Assembly: GCA_050084515.1 (NCBI GenBank)
Contig: CM114271.1
Coordinates: 26,660,001-26,724,000 of the forward strand
DNA: 64,000 bases
Direction: 5' to 3'
DNA from: Blasia pusilla
Lineage: Eukaryota > Marchantiophyta > Marchantiopsida > Blasiales
This document shows, piece by piece, positions 47,008-58,900 of this stretch; position 1 is the stretch's first letter, and every line of letters begins with the position of its first letter. A program made the position numbers and the translations under genes. The notes beneath the pieces are model-generated. The model was not told the origin of the DNA. It saw nothing but the letters and a program-made list of their open reading frames with translations, and searched no databases.

Positions 47008-48249
47008 CTACATGCACGTCCTCGTACATAAAGCACGGGTCAGGGAATCTGTTGCGTTGACGGCGTTGGGCCAATCTTTGTACTGATTGGTTCTGGAGCA
47101 GACCAGTCGAAGGGAGCCGTGGATGGGCGAAGTTGAGACGGTGCACTGGGAGATGTCCAGTCCACTTTGACAACGCCAGAAGTTGGAGGGGATGCAGCTC
47201 ATGTAGTGGCACCACCTGCAAGTTCTACGGTTGTCGAAGCCAAATCCCTTGAACAGACTGAGAATGGCGGCCGTGTATCCCAGGAGCAAGAAGACCAACG
47301 CCAAACTCCATATCAGTACTTGTAGTCGGGTGTGCTTTACAGTTCCAACCCGCCCTCCGTTCATCGAATCCTCCGTGTGCGAATCGTGAATCATCGGGAA
47401 ACAGCACCTCTGCTTGATCCACGCAAACCTCGGCCTCACAAGGAAGATGAATCCCAGCAGAAACCCGGCGACGAAGCCGCCGACGTGAGCCAAGTTGTCG
47501 ACATGAGGCATCAGACCGAAGCTGAACGAGAGGGTCACGGCGAGAACTAGAGCTGCCAGCGAGCGGCTCCGATGCCTGTAGTTGGTCCAATTGATCAGCA
47601 TTTCTGCCACCGTCGCTCCTAAAAGTCCCATCAGAGCGCCGGAGGCGCCCACCGAAATCTGATTCTGCATGAAGAGAGCCGACAGCAAGCTTCCCCCGAA
47701 GCCCGACATGAAGTAAATGATTCCCACTCGTAACCCTCCGAAATCCCGCTCAAGCCGCATTCCCAGTGACAGGAGTCCGATCATGTTCGCAATTAGGTGA
47801 AACAGGCCGGCATGTAGCCACACACAAGCTGCGAGCCGCCATCCTTCTCCTCCGTTTGTCACTAGATTCGACTCCAGAGCCCCCATATGCAGCAGCGATC
47901 GATACGAAGGTCCCAGCAACGGATTTTCATTCAGCGGTTGGAAGGACAGGCGGCCCAGGAACTGAAGAACGCACTTGTCAGGCCGGAGCGAATTCGCGGG
48001 GCAATCGTTCTCGTACATTGTGATGATGAACACTATGGCATGGATCACGAGCAAAGTTGGGACTATCCACGGAAATCTCGGTCTGTCCACCCGGTCGAAG
48101 TACGAGATTCCACGCCCGTGGTAGTGGAGTCCGTGCGCTGCCGGATCAAAATTGTAGTACGGTGAAGGTTTCGACGAAGGACTGCTACCGAAGGATGCCT
48201 TTCTCGGCACAGTTGTGGTCATGGTACCGAAGATTTGTGAAGGGTTCAT
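47008..48249 (-). CDS. Rhomboid-like intramembrane serine protease (plant RBL type)
   Basis: Rhomboids cut transmembrane substrates within the membrane; plant members of this type sit in the secretory pathway. The single uninterrupted frame encodes 413 residues. About 50 residues of polar N-terminus with SYFDRVDRPRFPWIVP precede the first membrane segment. Next are the LLHMGAL loop, the WR motif region EGWRLAACVWLHAGLFHLIA with the HxxxN element, and the catalytic serine in SVGASGALMG (about residue 203). The catalytic histidine is in NLAHVGGFVAGF (about residue 258). Further hydrophobic segments and a Cys-rich luminal tail (CRWCHYMSCIP ... ALCTRTC) follow, as in Arabidopsis RBL1-3 type proteins. 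Start: ATG at 48,249; an upstream in-frame TTG is not needed. Both catalytic residues are intact, so it should be active. It lacks introns within the coding region, unusual for this plant family. A short upstream ORF overlaps the start. Confidence 0.95.
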   Translation of the reverse strand: MNPSQIFGTMTTTVPRKASFGSSPSSKPSPYYNFDPAAHGLHYHGRGISYFDRVDRPRFPWIVPTLLVIHAIVFIITMYENDCPANSLRPDKCVLQFLGRLSFQPLNENPLLGPSYRSLLHMGALESNLVTNGGEGWRLAACVWLHAGLFHLIANMIGLLSLGMRLERDFGGLRVGIIYFMSGFGGSLLSALFMQNQISVGASGALMGLLGATVAEMLINWTNYRHRSRSLAALVLAVTLSFSFGLMPHVDNLAHVGGFVAGFLLGFIFLVRPRFAWIKQRCCFPMIHDSHTEDSMNGGRVGTVKHTRLQVLIWSLALVFLLLGYTAAILSLFKGFGFDNRRTCRWCHYMSCIPSNFWRCQSGLDISQCTVSTSPIHGSLRLVCSRTNQYKDWPNAVNATDSLTRALCTRTCM

Positions 48250-48407
48250 CAAAGGAATTCCGGGGCTGACGAATCCAAATTTGGTTGCGGATCTAGATTC
48301 CTGTCTCGCTCGCTCCAGTCTCTCCCCACCTTCATGTCGGCCGATTCGCTGTCCTGAATCACCACGGCAGGTGATTGTGTTAATGGTGGCGGTGGCGGTA
48401 ACGCCAT
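48249..48407 (-). promoter_or_regulatory. Upstream ORF (52 codons) with stop overlapping the rhomboid start
   Basis: A frame opening with ATG at 48,407 encodes MALPPPPPLTQSPAVVIQDS and ends SSAPEFL. Its TGA stop occupies 48,251-48,249, sharing bases with the rhomboid ATG (TGATG). This arrangement permits termination-reinitiation or leaky scanning and would damp or gate rhomboid translation. Alternatively the frame is an alternative N-terminal extension joined by splicing that I cannot see. It is not a member of any family I recognise. Confidence 0.5.
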
Positions 48408-49390
48408 CTCGATCCCAGCTTTGAATTTTGATCCTTCGAGCCGGGTGGAGACACGATCTTCCGCGGAAGATACATGTGGCGAAAATGGTTCCGGGCCGTC
48501 GTTGAAACGTTCGCGTTCTCTCACCCCCTCCTCACACTCTTCGTCTGTCTAGGGATTTCAAAGTGCTTGTGTTTCGACGACGACGACAGATCGTCCCTCG
48601 CTAGAAAAGATCTGTTCGGTATTCCAGCATTCTGCAAGATGCGAATCGCAATTTGATTTGGACGGGTAAATCGTAGGAACCAATGATTTCCTCAAGCGTT
48701 TCGCCTTTCTCGATGCCGACATGTCTCCATCTTCTTTTGGAACAACTTTTAGTTTCAGCTCTCCCACTGGGATGCCGTCTCAACTTGTCTCTCTCCTAAT
48801 CGAATGGGGCGTGCTCTCTCCGATAATCGTCGCGCCTGGCAGAAGCACGTCTCTGAATTTATTGGTGTTCCGCGAGTAGGACGTATGCGCCTGCTTCGAT
48901 CGAGATGGATCTACAATCCGGTGGTAGCCAGCGTCTAGCTAGTCCGCCAGCTTGAGAGCCAAGCTATGGTCTTAAGAACCGGACTTTTAAGCAGTTACGT
49001 GAAGAGCTAACGAACAAGAGCAGTCAGCCCCTTCTCACCCACATCCGAACTCGCGTTTCGTCCACCGTCTGAAAACTGTCACTAAACTCTTTCGCACCTT
49101 TCCTTGAAGATGCCTCCCAAAGGCCGAACCGACATAACGTTCTCCTAATTTAAGCATATTCCGCTTCATGTGACGACCCATTTTCCGTGCTTAAAGCTCG
49201 TACACCATCCCCATGGACGCAAGAAGAAGCGGAAACGGGGCGCGACAATGCTTCTCGGGCCCTGGCTCTCACTCGGTGTGAAATGATTGCGGTGCTACTC
49301 ACTGCTTTATCTTGTCGCGTACATTTCACACGATTACTCGGTGCTCGTATCGGACACGTCGTTTCCAACTCCCCACGACTGCTGTAGATT
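48408..49390 (-). promoter_or_regulatory. GC-rich 5' flank of the rhomboid gene
   Basis: The region upstream of the minus-strand rhomboid gene remains GC-rich up to about 49,385 and then becomes AT-rich within a few bases. No second gene is recognised; frames here overlap on both strands. It probably contains the promoter and 5' UTR, but no clear TATA box was identified. Confidence 0.4.
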
Positions 49391-52300
49391 AGATAAATTA
49401 ATTCCTGTTGATATTTATTTACCTTGAAAATTCTGTAATTCTATATAACTAAAAAATCCTTGTTGAGATAAAAAACTTTGAGACCTTTTTGTTCGTGGTT
49501 AAATATTAAAATAATTTTTAATCCAAATACATCGATTGAAGAAACTATTCAAAATCATTTAGGCGATGGGGAGGGATGGAAGAAAAACCCACTTGTTGCG
49601 AGAGGGACCTGACTGAGGCTCATGAGGAGTGCACCGATTCCCGTGAAAACAGGGAATGCAAATCAGTGAGCAATGGATGATTTCAATCAGAGTGCACTTG
49701 GAGAATATTGTGCGGAATGGCTACAAGCGATTTGACATAACACGAAGGAGAATAAAAGCTTTTCAATAGAAAGCCTCCTTCGTTTTTTTTGGCAGTAGAG
49801 CTCGTTACGCTTTCTGTAAATTGTGATGATTATATGCAGCATTGCATTTAATCATCGCCTAAATTGTGATGCACAACAAGTGCGGGAGCCAGTAAAACTC
49901 ACCTGCCTAGTTTACGTATACAGGGAAGTTGAGGTCTCCAAAATCCTGAACTTCACCTTTAAATGCCAGCTAGGAAGATGGTCATTTATGGCCCATGTGT
50001 GAACTTCTGTTGTGGCAGCCGAGGGCAAATTCTGGTCTACGAAACAGTGAACATGGTCGAGAGGGAGGCGGCGATCAACGTATGAGACGCAAAGTCGGAG
50101 AAGACTGCTGGATTAGGTCGTTTATACTAAGAGACAAGTACAATTCGAGGCTCGTGGGGGAGGCTATGTCCATGTCCGACCTTTCCAATTTTTATTTATC
50201 GTGAGAGGACGTTTCTCTCCACTGAAGCGGATTGCAGGAGGGAAACTGAAGCTATCTGTGGCAGTGTAGGAAAGAAATGAGGTTGTGAAAGAAGGAGGCT
50301 GATCTTCAGACTGGTGCTGCGCGAAACACTTCCGCATCACGAGAAAAGAATCTCAAATTCGTTCAGTCGCAAATTTTGCTTGTCAGTGCGGATGCAACCA
50401 GCGACGTCCGTCACTCCATTCTTCCCGCTCTTGGCAGGCCTGCGTCAAAATCCGAGAAGACTGCATCACTTTAATGTTCACCGTAAATGCAGATCCGCGC
50501 CATGAAACTGGTCGCTGCAAGCTCACTTTTTGCTCAACCATTAGTATGTACAGACTTCATTAGACCAAGCCAAGACATAGAATCTTGTCATCGCTTGCAG
50601 GGTGCCTATGTAGAAAAGCGTTCTGAAACAATGAAGTCCACACTGCAGACGACTCCAAAAGGACTATGGGGGGAAAGAGTGGCTCTCACTGACTCAGTAC
50701 AACGGATGTCAGAATGGGCGACAAAGCAGGACACCTAGGCTATACAAACGAGGAATCTGCTCTCTGCTGCAGCATCTGTGTCTCTGATCGACGCAAATTG
50801 GGCGGCTGTTGACAGAATCAACTAGAAGCCACCATGGAAACTGTCTGTCCAATTAACAGTCAATCATCGGCATCCACTTCGCGCCGACTCTATGTTTTGA
50901 CAAACAGACAGAGACTTTTAACATAAAGCAGTGTCTGTGATAGCGTTGCTACCATCGCGTAGAACCCGCTCACAAACAAACAGGGGAAGATTGAGAACGA
51001 ACGAGTTCGTCAATGTCTGAATGAGGCCGACCATCAGACCTCAAATAATGAAATGAACGACGGAATCATTTTCCACGGTGACCCGTGTGAGACTTCAGAG
51101 AAGATAGGACTACCTAGGTATATCAGATCATCATGAAAGGCCAGTGACAGCAAAAGAAAGCGGCCTTATTCGAAGAAGCTAACCGTTATTGAAACATGTT
51201 CGATTCTACCAGCTACTCGAACCTGGTTCCTTCTGATGATTACATGCATTGCATATAATCATCGCGCTGACAATACGTTATGACTACGGATGACTCAATG
51301 TAATATGTATAAGGTAAGAAAGCATCAGTCAGAGGAAGAGGAAAAATACGAGAAATACCTGGGTGCTGAATCTGAATCCGGAGAGTCTGAAGTATTTATT
51401 GGGGCAGAACGACTGCGGAGGAGTTTCAGTATATTCGCTTCTACGGAGTTTTCAACATAGAGCCTGTAGCACTAAACAAACTTGCATTACATCTCTCAGA
51501 AATCTACAAGCAAATCACAACCTCTGAAGGTGTCTCAAAAATCTAGAACCAATTCACAACAGCACATGACGGTTGACGTAGTACAACAATATATCGCGGA
51601 CATCGAGTAAGAAATCTACCGTAATGAAAAAGAAGATGAAAGTCATCGTGCTTCAGGTGAGCTCACAACAGAGCTGAAAAAGTTTTTTGTAACTGGGTCT
51701 CAACAATCCTTCTTAGATTGTTGTGTCAACTTGTAAGACGCCAAGAAATGACTAGCAGTGATGCCCCAAATGAAAACTAACGCTCTCGACTCTTGATTCT
51801 TACTACTACAAAGCGCGATGATACATGGAACAATTCTGTTTTGAATAGACATCGAAGCAGGAGTTAGCAGTTCAGAGACCATGAGAAATGACAGGCATCA
51901 CCATGAAGTGCATTCTGCGGTGCTAAACCTCCCATGCTGCATGAAGTCATCCTTTTACAGCCATATTCTCTAACCTTACACCGCCGGTGCTAACAGAGAG
52001 GGCATGCGTGTTAGCTCTTGATTTCGAATGCAACTCTAGCAATATCGTGCCAGTCCCTTTCGAATGATTGAAGTGTTATCCACTTTACTATTTGTGCAGG
52101 TCAGGTTCCTCGCTTTCCCATCGTTACCTTAGACAGAATTTCGTAGAGGTCCAAGTTTGAGAAAGCGTCTGGCGAGCAACTACCCGCGATCATGTCTTAT
52201 GATACTGGATGTAGGGACGTTTGAGTATGCGAGACAAGGAGCTGGAGTCTCTGCATCCTTCCTTCTGGGTTTGTGTACTTTGCTGACTACCTGGACAGAG

Positions 52301-52630
52301 GTCGACTCGGTTAAGTTTCCAGTGTAAACTCTTAGTCTATTTGCTTTGAAGGGTTTCAATGAATCACTCACGTGCAGCATCTGCACCTGAAATGGTTCAC
52401 GAGTTTCAGCTAATGAGAAGTTCTGATCGGTTAATTTGACGCACTAGCAATACCTGCAGATGCTAGGTAGTTACATGGAGTATCCAGGGCAACTTGGAGG
52501 GGTAATACAGGAGAGATTCCATGTGGGTATGGAGTTTTGCCTTCTCCCTGTATCGATAGTGTCTGCATGAGGTGAATCGTTTGTGTCTCTTCGGATTCGT
52601 GGGGTTCAGGACGGCGACTTTCAATGGACT
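49391..52630. other. No recognised gene; two related 30-bp palindromes
   Basis: The region has no frame with a recognisable domain. Near-palindromes of the form GATGATTATATGCA-n-TGCATWTAATCATC occur at 49,825-49,856 and 51,235-51,263. The left end of the SNF2-RING gene (its last exon and 3' UTR) probably lies between 52.4 and 52.9 kb. Confidence 0.5.
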
Positions 52631-52911
52631 TACCTTCATTGGGTTTCATTTATTAGTTCCCCAAACTTGTATATAAGCCCTATCACTATTGATGTTCTTA
52701 CAACAACCATAGATCAGTCATGCACCATAATATTATCTTTCGACACCTACAGCACTTACTGGACATCCCGTTTCTTGCCAAACAGACAAAGGAAAGTAAT
52801 AACCGGTGCAAGTACGCGACATGGCCAGCCTTTCATACCAAGAGGGGACCCAATAATTCTGCGATTGGTGCTCGTCTGTTACAGTAGTACTCAGAGACGA
52901 TGAAAAATTAC

Positions 52912-55900
52912 CTTTTGATCACGACAGGTCTCTCCTGACCCATTCTCCAGCATCGACCAACCGCTTGCTCCTCAAGCTGTCCATTGAAACAAGAGTTAAA
53001 AAAAACCAACCGGTCAGAGAATTCCACAGAACATTTATTTAAAATTTTTTTTTCTGCCCCGCAGTTTTGTTTTCTCTCCTCTTCCACTCGTGTGTAATAA
53101 TTAATTTCTTCCCCTCCTCTCAAAGGACCGCAAACTGGATGATATAGAACTCTGTAAGCACTTCACAACTAGTGTATATCTCTCAATATATTCAATTTGA
53201 CCTCTAGGCATCTTTATTCTTGCTTGGAAGACGCTCAGTGTTCAAAAGCAGGTAGTTGACGGTTCGTATAAGAGAAGCAATAGACGTACTGCGGGATTGA
53301 GGCATGGCTCCAGCTGATTAAGATACGTCGAGACACCACACGTAAGAGAAATGTCAGACGTCCGGAGCCACATCCAATAAGCAAGAAGAGGATGAAAGAA
53401 TAAATTAACAACTTATTCTCCATGGAGAGTCTAAGGCCAAAAGGGCGAGATTCTTGCTTTCACTAAAATATCGATTCATTAAACAAGCAGAGATTGCAAT
53501 ATCATGGCTCCTTTCTAACACTGAATTCGACATTTAGCTGTCAAGTCATAAAGACCTCTCAATATGACTTTAACTCTCCATATGATCAAGTCGTCTGTGG
53601 GTGGGTGTGCTGATGAAAGATACCGAAGTAGATCTAGTGAGTACAACCAAATCATACCATGTACACATGAGAGGCAGCTGTCAAAGTTATCCCTACAGCT
53701 CCAGTCCGTATAGATAACAAAAATACTGTTGTAGGTGGATCCTGCATCAACATACCACGAAGTTACCTCAAATCCTGTACTGTTGCATGAAGCTGTAATA
53801 ACTAATGGGATGGTTGCAGATGATTAGCAGTGAGGTAAAGAAGTCTGGAGGTGAATCCAGTCGGACATCGAAGTCTCGTTGAACTCGAAATAACACCTAA
53901 TGAGAACTTAGGTGACATCTCGTTGGCACATTCAAAGGGCTTGTAAGTTTTGAAACGGCTGCGCAGGTCTTCCTCAACGAGAGCTCTTGTACAGAAAACA
54001 ACCTTCTGGAAAGCCTCAATGGCCTGAGCTCGTTTCTTCATTGGCATGTCTCCACTGATAAATCTGTATGTAATATTCTGCTTTTTGAACTCTGTCTTGA
54101 GCCACGCAATGGTTTGCATAAACTGACTGAATATGAGCACCTGCCAAAACATTAGGTGACCACCCTTAACTTGGCATCCTTAGTTACACAATCAGAGAAG
54201 ATGTTCTTCGATACACCAAAATACAGCAAGCTTGAGACATCTTCTTGTCATAATCACGAATAGATCCTCTGATCAGGTTCATCGAATTTCTTGAATACCT
54301 CAGCTGAATGTATTCGAGAAGTATAGAGGTTTGGGACAACTCAGACTACTGATAAGGACGAGCTTCATTCCACTAGTGCTCACCTTTGCGCCTGGATTTT
54401 CCTCCCTAACTTCATCTAGGTCTGCAAGCAAGGTTTTCAATTTGGAGTTCATCTGTACTCCTTTGGTGCCGGCAGCATCGTCTTCAGATACAGTTCCTGT
54501 CGACATTGAAGTAGGATCGAAAAGAGATGCCATCATCATCCCCTTCAGTTTCGACTGAAAGGTCATTAGCTCGCTAACTGTGACAGAACTTCTACAAACG
54601 GGACACAACCCCTCTGATCCTAATCCGATAGTCGACATTACGCACTCACAGCAGAACCTGCACAAAAGAGAGCATGTTAGGATTACTATGCTGTATGATA
54701 GCAAACCCATTCAAACTGCCATAATTTACCCCGTAGCATTACCGGTTATATCGACCTTGAAACTCCATGTATGAGCTTATGACTAATCTACTACTGACTC
54801 ATTTGAGGTTTTGGCACTCCCATATGTTCATGGTTGGTTTGGTTGTGTTTACTTGGTACATTATCATGCATGAGATTTGCATCACAGCATCTCGTCATTC
54901 ACTCGGGTACTAGAGAGTGCTTGGTCTCAAAGTCAGGGATAGAGCGTGAAACCAGAATTTACCAGTGGCCGCATGGTGTTTTCGTAGGACATTCCATCAG
55001 ATCAAAGCATATTCCACACTCTCCTTCCATGTCATCCAATCCGTCTGGATCGGTCGTTGATATTAAATTACTGCTGCTGTGACTGTTTTCTGCACCACCG
55101 TTAGGGCTCTGTTCTCTTTTGCTCATATTTAAATCAAAGTTTGAGACAAACCCGCCACTGCAAAGCCTGACAGATATTGAAAAGATAAGTCATGCAGTTT
55201 TTGACTGCTTTCCTGGGTTCTTTCCATCTTGTTTATCTGTTTGGTTTTGAATTCTCAAGACCTGTTACAGTATCTGGGAATAGGAAGCAAACACTTATCC
55301 GAGCACCATGTATGGCGGTTTGGATTCTCTATGAGTGAACTAGTTATTTCTCAGTTTTCTCCACTAAGATTCCATCCACGTATTTGAATGATATGAAAGA
55401 ATTTCGGAAACGGTAAAGTCTTACTCACTGTGAAGGCACATCAAGCCAATGTAAGGTGAACACCAGAATACTTAACAAAGGCAAGACATTTAATCTTCTC
55501 GTTTCCGTGATGGAAATCGGACCATTGTTCATTACTAAGTGCAAGCCAGATTAGATAACGTCCACAAATGGAGCATACCTCCGGAGAGGTAGTAGAAGTG
55601 ACATAATTTGGAGGATATTCTTGCTCACGACAGTCGGGCCCCAGCAACGGAATTGCTCAAACTTTGATATGACTTTCTGGTAGACGGCTGCGTAAGCACT
55701 GCGTTCTTCACTGGTGAAGAACACTGGTATATCTTGCTCAGTTTTAGGGGGAAGACTGAGGAGCTCTCCTCCATTGAACTTTTGCTGCTTTGTGTGTCGT
55801 ATCATCATCTGATATGGTGCCCACTAATCACTGGTCATCCACCATACCAGTTGTCTAGATGCAGCGTGCACCATGAGAATGGCGCTATTTTCTGGCAGTT

Positions 55901-58900
55901 ACGACTATCGAACTTCTCAAAGATAGATTATTTTCTGTCTGAGCTGCCTGTATTCCGTTTCTTTCAGAGAGTATTCAATCTATGACGGCCGTTTCATAGT
56001 TTGTAGGTTCCGGTTTCCTGACGACGTCTTCAAGCTATCTTTTCTATACCAATATTTTCATGATTATATTGTGTCGTCTTACTTTAGATTTCTGTTGCTG
56101 TGGTGTCTGACATTTCAAATTTATTGTCAGAACAAATCTCAGAACGTGCCTTTACTCAGGAGTACGTCTTGTGGTCGGTCTTACCTTATTCAGGGTCCAA
56201 AGGAGCACTGTTTGATCATCACTCTTACACTGCCGTTCATAAGGTCGGCCTATTCTCCTCCGAAAGATGCTCTTGTTATCCAATGGCTCCAGCTTTAGAA
56301 ATAGGAACTGCGCCGTAAAGAACGCAGAAAATGTAGGGACTATCACTTTCTCAGTCACTGAAATTGAACTGTTTGATCAATAGGTGATTTGGGATCAAAC
56401 AAGCATGCGATACTAGCTAGAGCAGTCATTGGAGAGCCCCATCAGAACGAAAAAATTTGATGTGAATTGCAAAGTTTTTGATGCACAGAAACGGGCTCTG
56501 GTGGAAGTAACTAGTTTTGATTCCAACAGAAGTGATTTTAAGGAAGCTTTAAAAAATACGCAAGCTGGACTTAGTGCGAAACCGGATACTCACGAGAATG
56601 TCACTGACATACCTGACCGTAGAGATCATAAATATTGTTGTTGATTGGCGTTCCTGTGCAGCACCACCGCCTCTCAGCTTTCAACTTGGCACATGCTCGG
56701 GAATGAAGAGGTGCTGGATCTTTGACCTGTTTACACAGAAATCATGGCAGTTCTCAGTTTTGCGTATCAGTTATCATTACTTCTTAGGTTAGCATCTTCA
56801 CCTTTGAGAACGGTGACTAAAGCTTTACTGAGATTGGCATGGACTTCGTTCCGGGTTTATTACTTGGCTAAATGCCACAAACGGAATTGGAAATTCATGG
56901 ATCATATTTGAGGTTAATAGGCAAGCGCTCAAGGTACTCGATGAAAGTTGTGTACACTGAGTAATGCCGGCAGCTCATGTTGTGATTTGATTCATCGAGA
57001 TGCAGACAAGGCGCCCATAATAGGACGACCGTTTCCGAAGAAATTCCAGACATGTCAAGTTCCTAATAGCAGAGATTGAAACCTCAAAGTGAAGATGGTA
57101 CAGAGGTTTGACGCCAGGGGAGGCTCTTAACAGTATGCGATTCGTCTAGCACCACTCGCCACCACTTCACTGTAAGCAGTGGGCAAAATTGTTCTGCGAA
57201 TCCAGAGCCATGTCTAGTTGCTTGAGTCGCTTTGCTGAAATCACTTCCAAGAGTAGCATACGTTGTGATAACCTACAATCAAAGTTTGTTACGATTGAGA
57301 CGCTGCTGATAAGTAGCACTTTCGTGCAACAATAATTTCGCAAGAAGATTCAAAAAGTTTCGGAAAGTAAAACTGGAATGCCTACTTACTATGTCATACT
57401 TCGCAAGCTTCTTCGGATCCCGGATCCTGCGAGGTGAAAACGAGTGACTCTTTTAGGCGCATGTAATATGTAGGACTTTTCACAAAAGAACTTGTAATAT
57501 GCACGGCTTATCATGAAAGAAATTTCTCTGCTGATCACAATTTCGATGGCCGTCTAAACTGGAAAATCACCTCTTTGAACCGTGATACATGTATATAGTC
57601 AGATTTGCTGCTAGCTTGGTCTTCACCTCGTTCGCCCACTGCCCAACAATCGAAACTGGGCACACAACTGACAACCCACATTCTAGAAATGAACTCCAGT
57701 ACTACACAAAGTCATTCCTAATCTGGCCAGTAATTGTTTGTCAATCTCCCTTAAAAGATAACCCACCCGCCAACTCGACACTAGCTTTCACAAACTTAGA
57801 CTTGTATGCTTCTCATTGAGGTAGTCCAGTTATAGATTTGTATACGGGTACGGTTCTTGGCACGTTGAAACTTGAATCGGTGAAGCAAACTTTGAATCTT
57901 CCATCTTGTATAGAGGTTTTTTCCGATTTTTCCTTTTAAGTGCCTACCAAGAGTGCCTTTCGAGGACCCAGGGGGACATTTCTCAAGTGTGCAAGGGTTC
58001 GCAAGAATGAGCGCCAATATCTGCAACAATAGAACTTGGGTCACTGAGACAAGTCATGAATGCAAATTGCAAGAACCAATTACAAAATACGAGGAAAAAA
58101 TCGAAGTCTAAGCTTTCAAGACGCTGCCAGATGTTGCAGTGGACGAAACCAACTGAAACTGACCTCAATGGTCTTCCCAAGTCCCATCTCCTCACAAAGA
58201 AATCCTCCTCGAACAGTACCACTCTCTTTAGTTTCGATCAAGTGTCCCAGAGTGGATGAGTACATTAAAGAATGACCAGACGGAGTGGTGGGGAGCCGAT
58301 GATAATTCAAACTAAGTAAACCGCCTTCTCTATGTTCTGCATCCAGCATGAATTGTAGAGACTGTTTCTGGTAAGGTCGCAAAGGAACTGACAGTCCAGA
58401 CGGTTGGGGTGCTTCACTGTAGCAATTGCTCTCTAAATCTCTTAACAATCCGGGAACTGATGTCCAATCGTCACAGCTTTCAGCCCACTTCCGCATTTCA
58501 TCCACTTCTAACAAGTAGCTCTGCAAAGCAGTGTCTTCGGGAAAGACTTCTCTTAGAAGTTCTTTCAGGAAGAACAGCTCATCGCCTCTAGTCTTTTTCA
58601 GGAAAACTCGAATGTGAGCGCTTCCGACCTTTCTATCTTCTGCTTTAGGAGTTATGTTCATAATCACTTGTAGCTGCCCTTGTGCTTCATTAGCCCTGCG
58701 CCAGAGAGAGGAATAACGCTTTAATTTGCATCAGATTCTCGAAACTGAATATCTTTCTGACAACATACGTCCTCGCTAAAGAGGACACCGCGAATGAAAT
58801 GCGATCGCACGTACGACCTCAATCCGAACGCAAACTTACATGAGTTCGCCGAGCAGAGCTTGATGTCTGACTAATGCGCTCCCCTCCTCAACAAGCTCTA

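Noticed and set aside
47225-47590. 121-codon minus-strand frame inside the rhomboid gene
   Set aside because: It is a shifted-frame shadow of the rhomboid coding sequence, whose motifs are unambiguous in the other frame.
49741-49795. Hairpin CGAAGGAG...CTCCTTCG followed by a T run, looking like an intrinsic terminator
   Set aside because: The window is plant nuclear DNA with spliced genes; bacterial-type terminators do not apply, and no gene ends here.
52180-52650. Minus-strand frames considered as C-terminal exons of the SNF2 gene
   Set aside because: A possible exon with donor GAAG|GTAAGT near 52,633 exists, but none of the frames gives the family's usual C-terminal sequence and the joins are ambiguous, so the end was left open.
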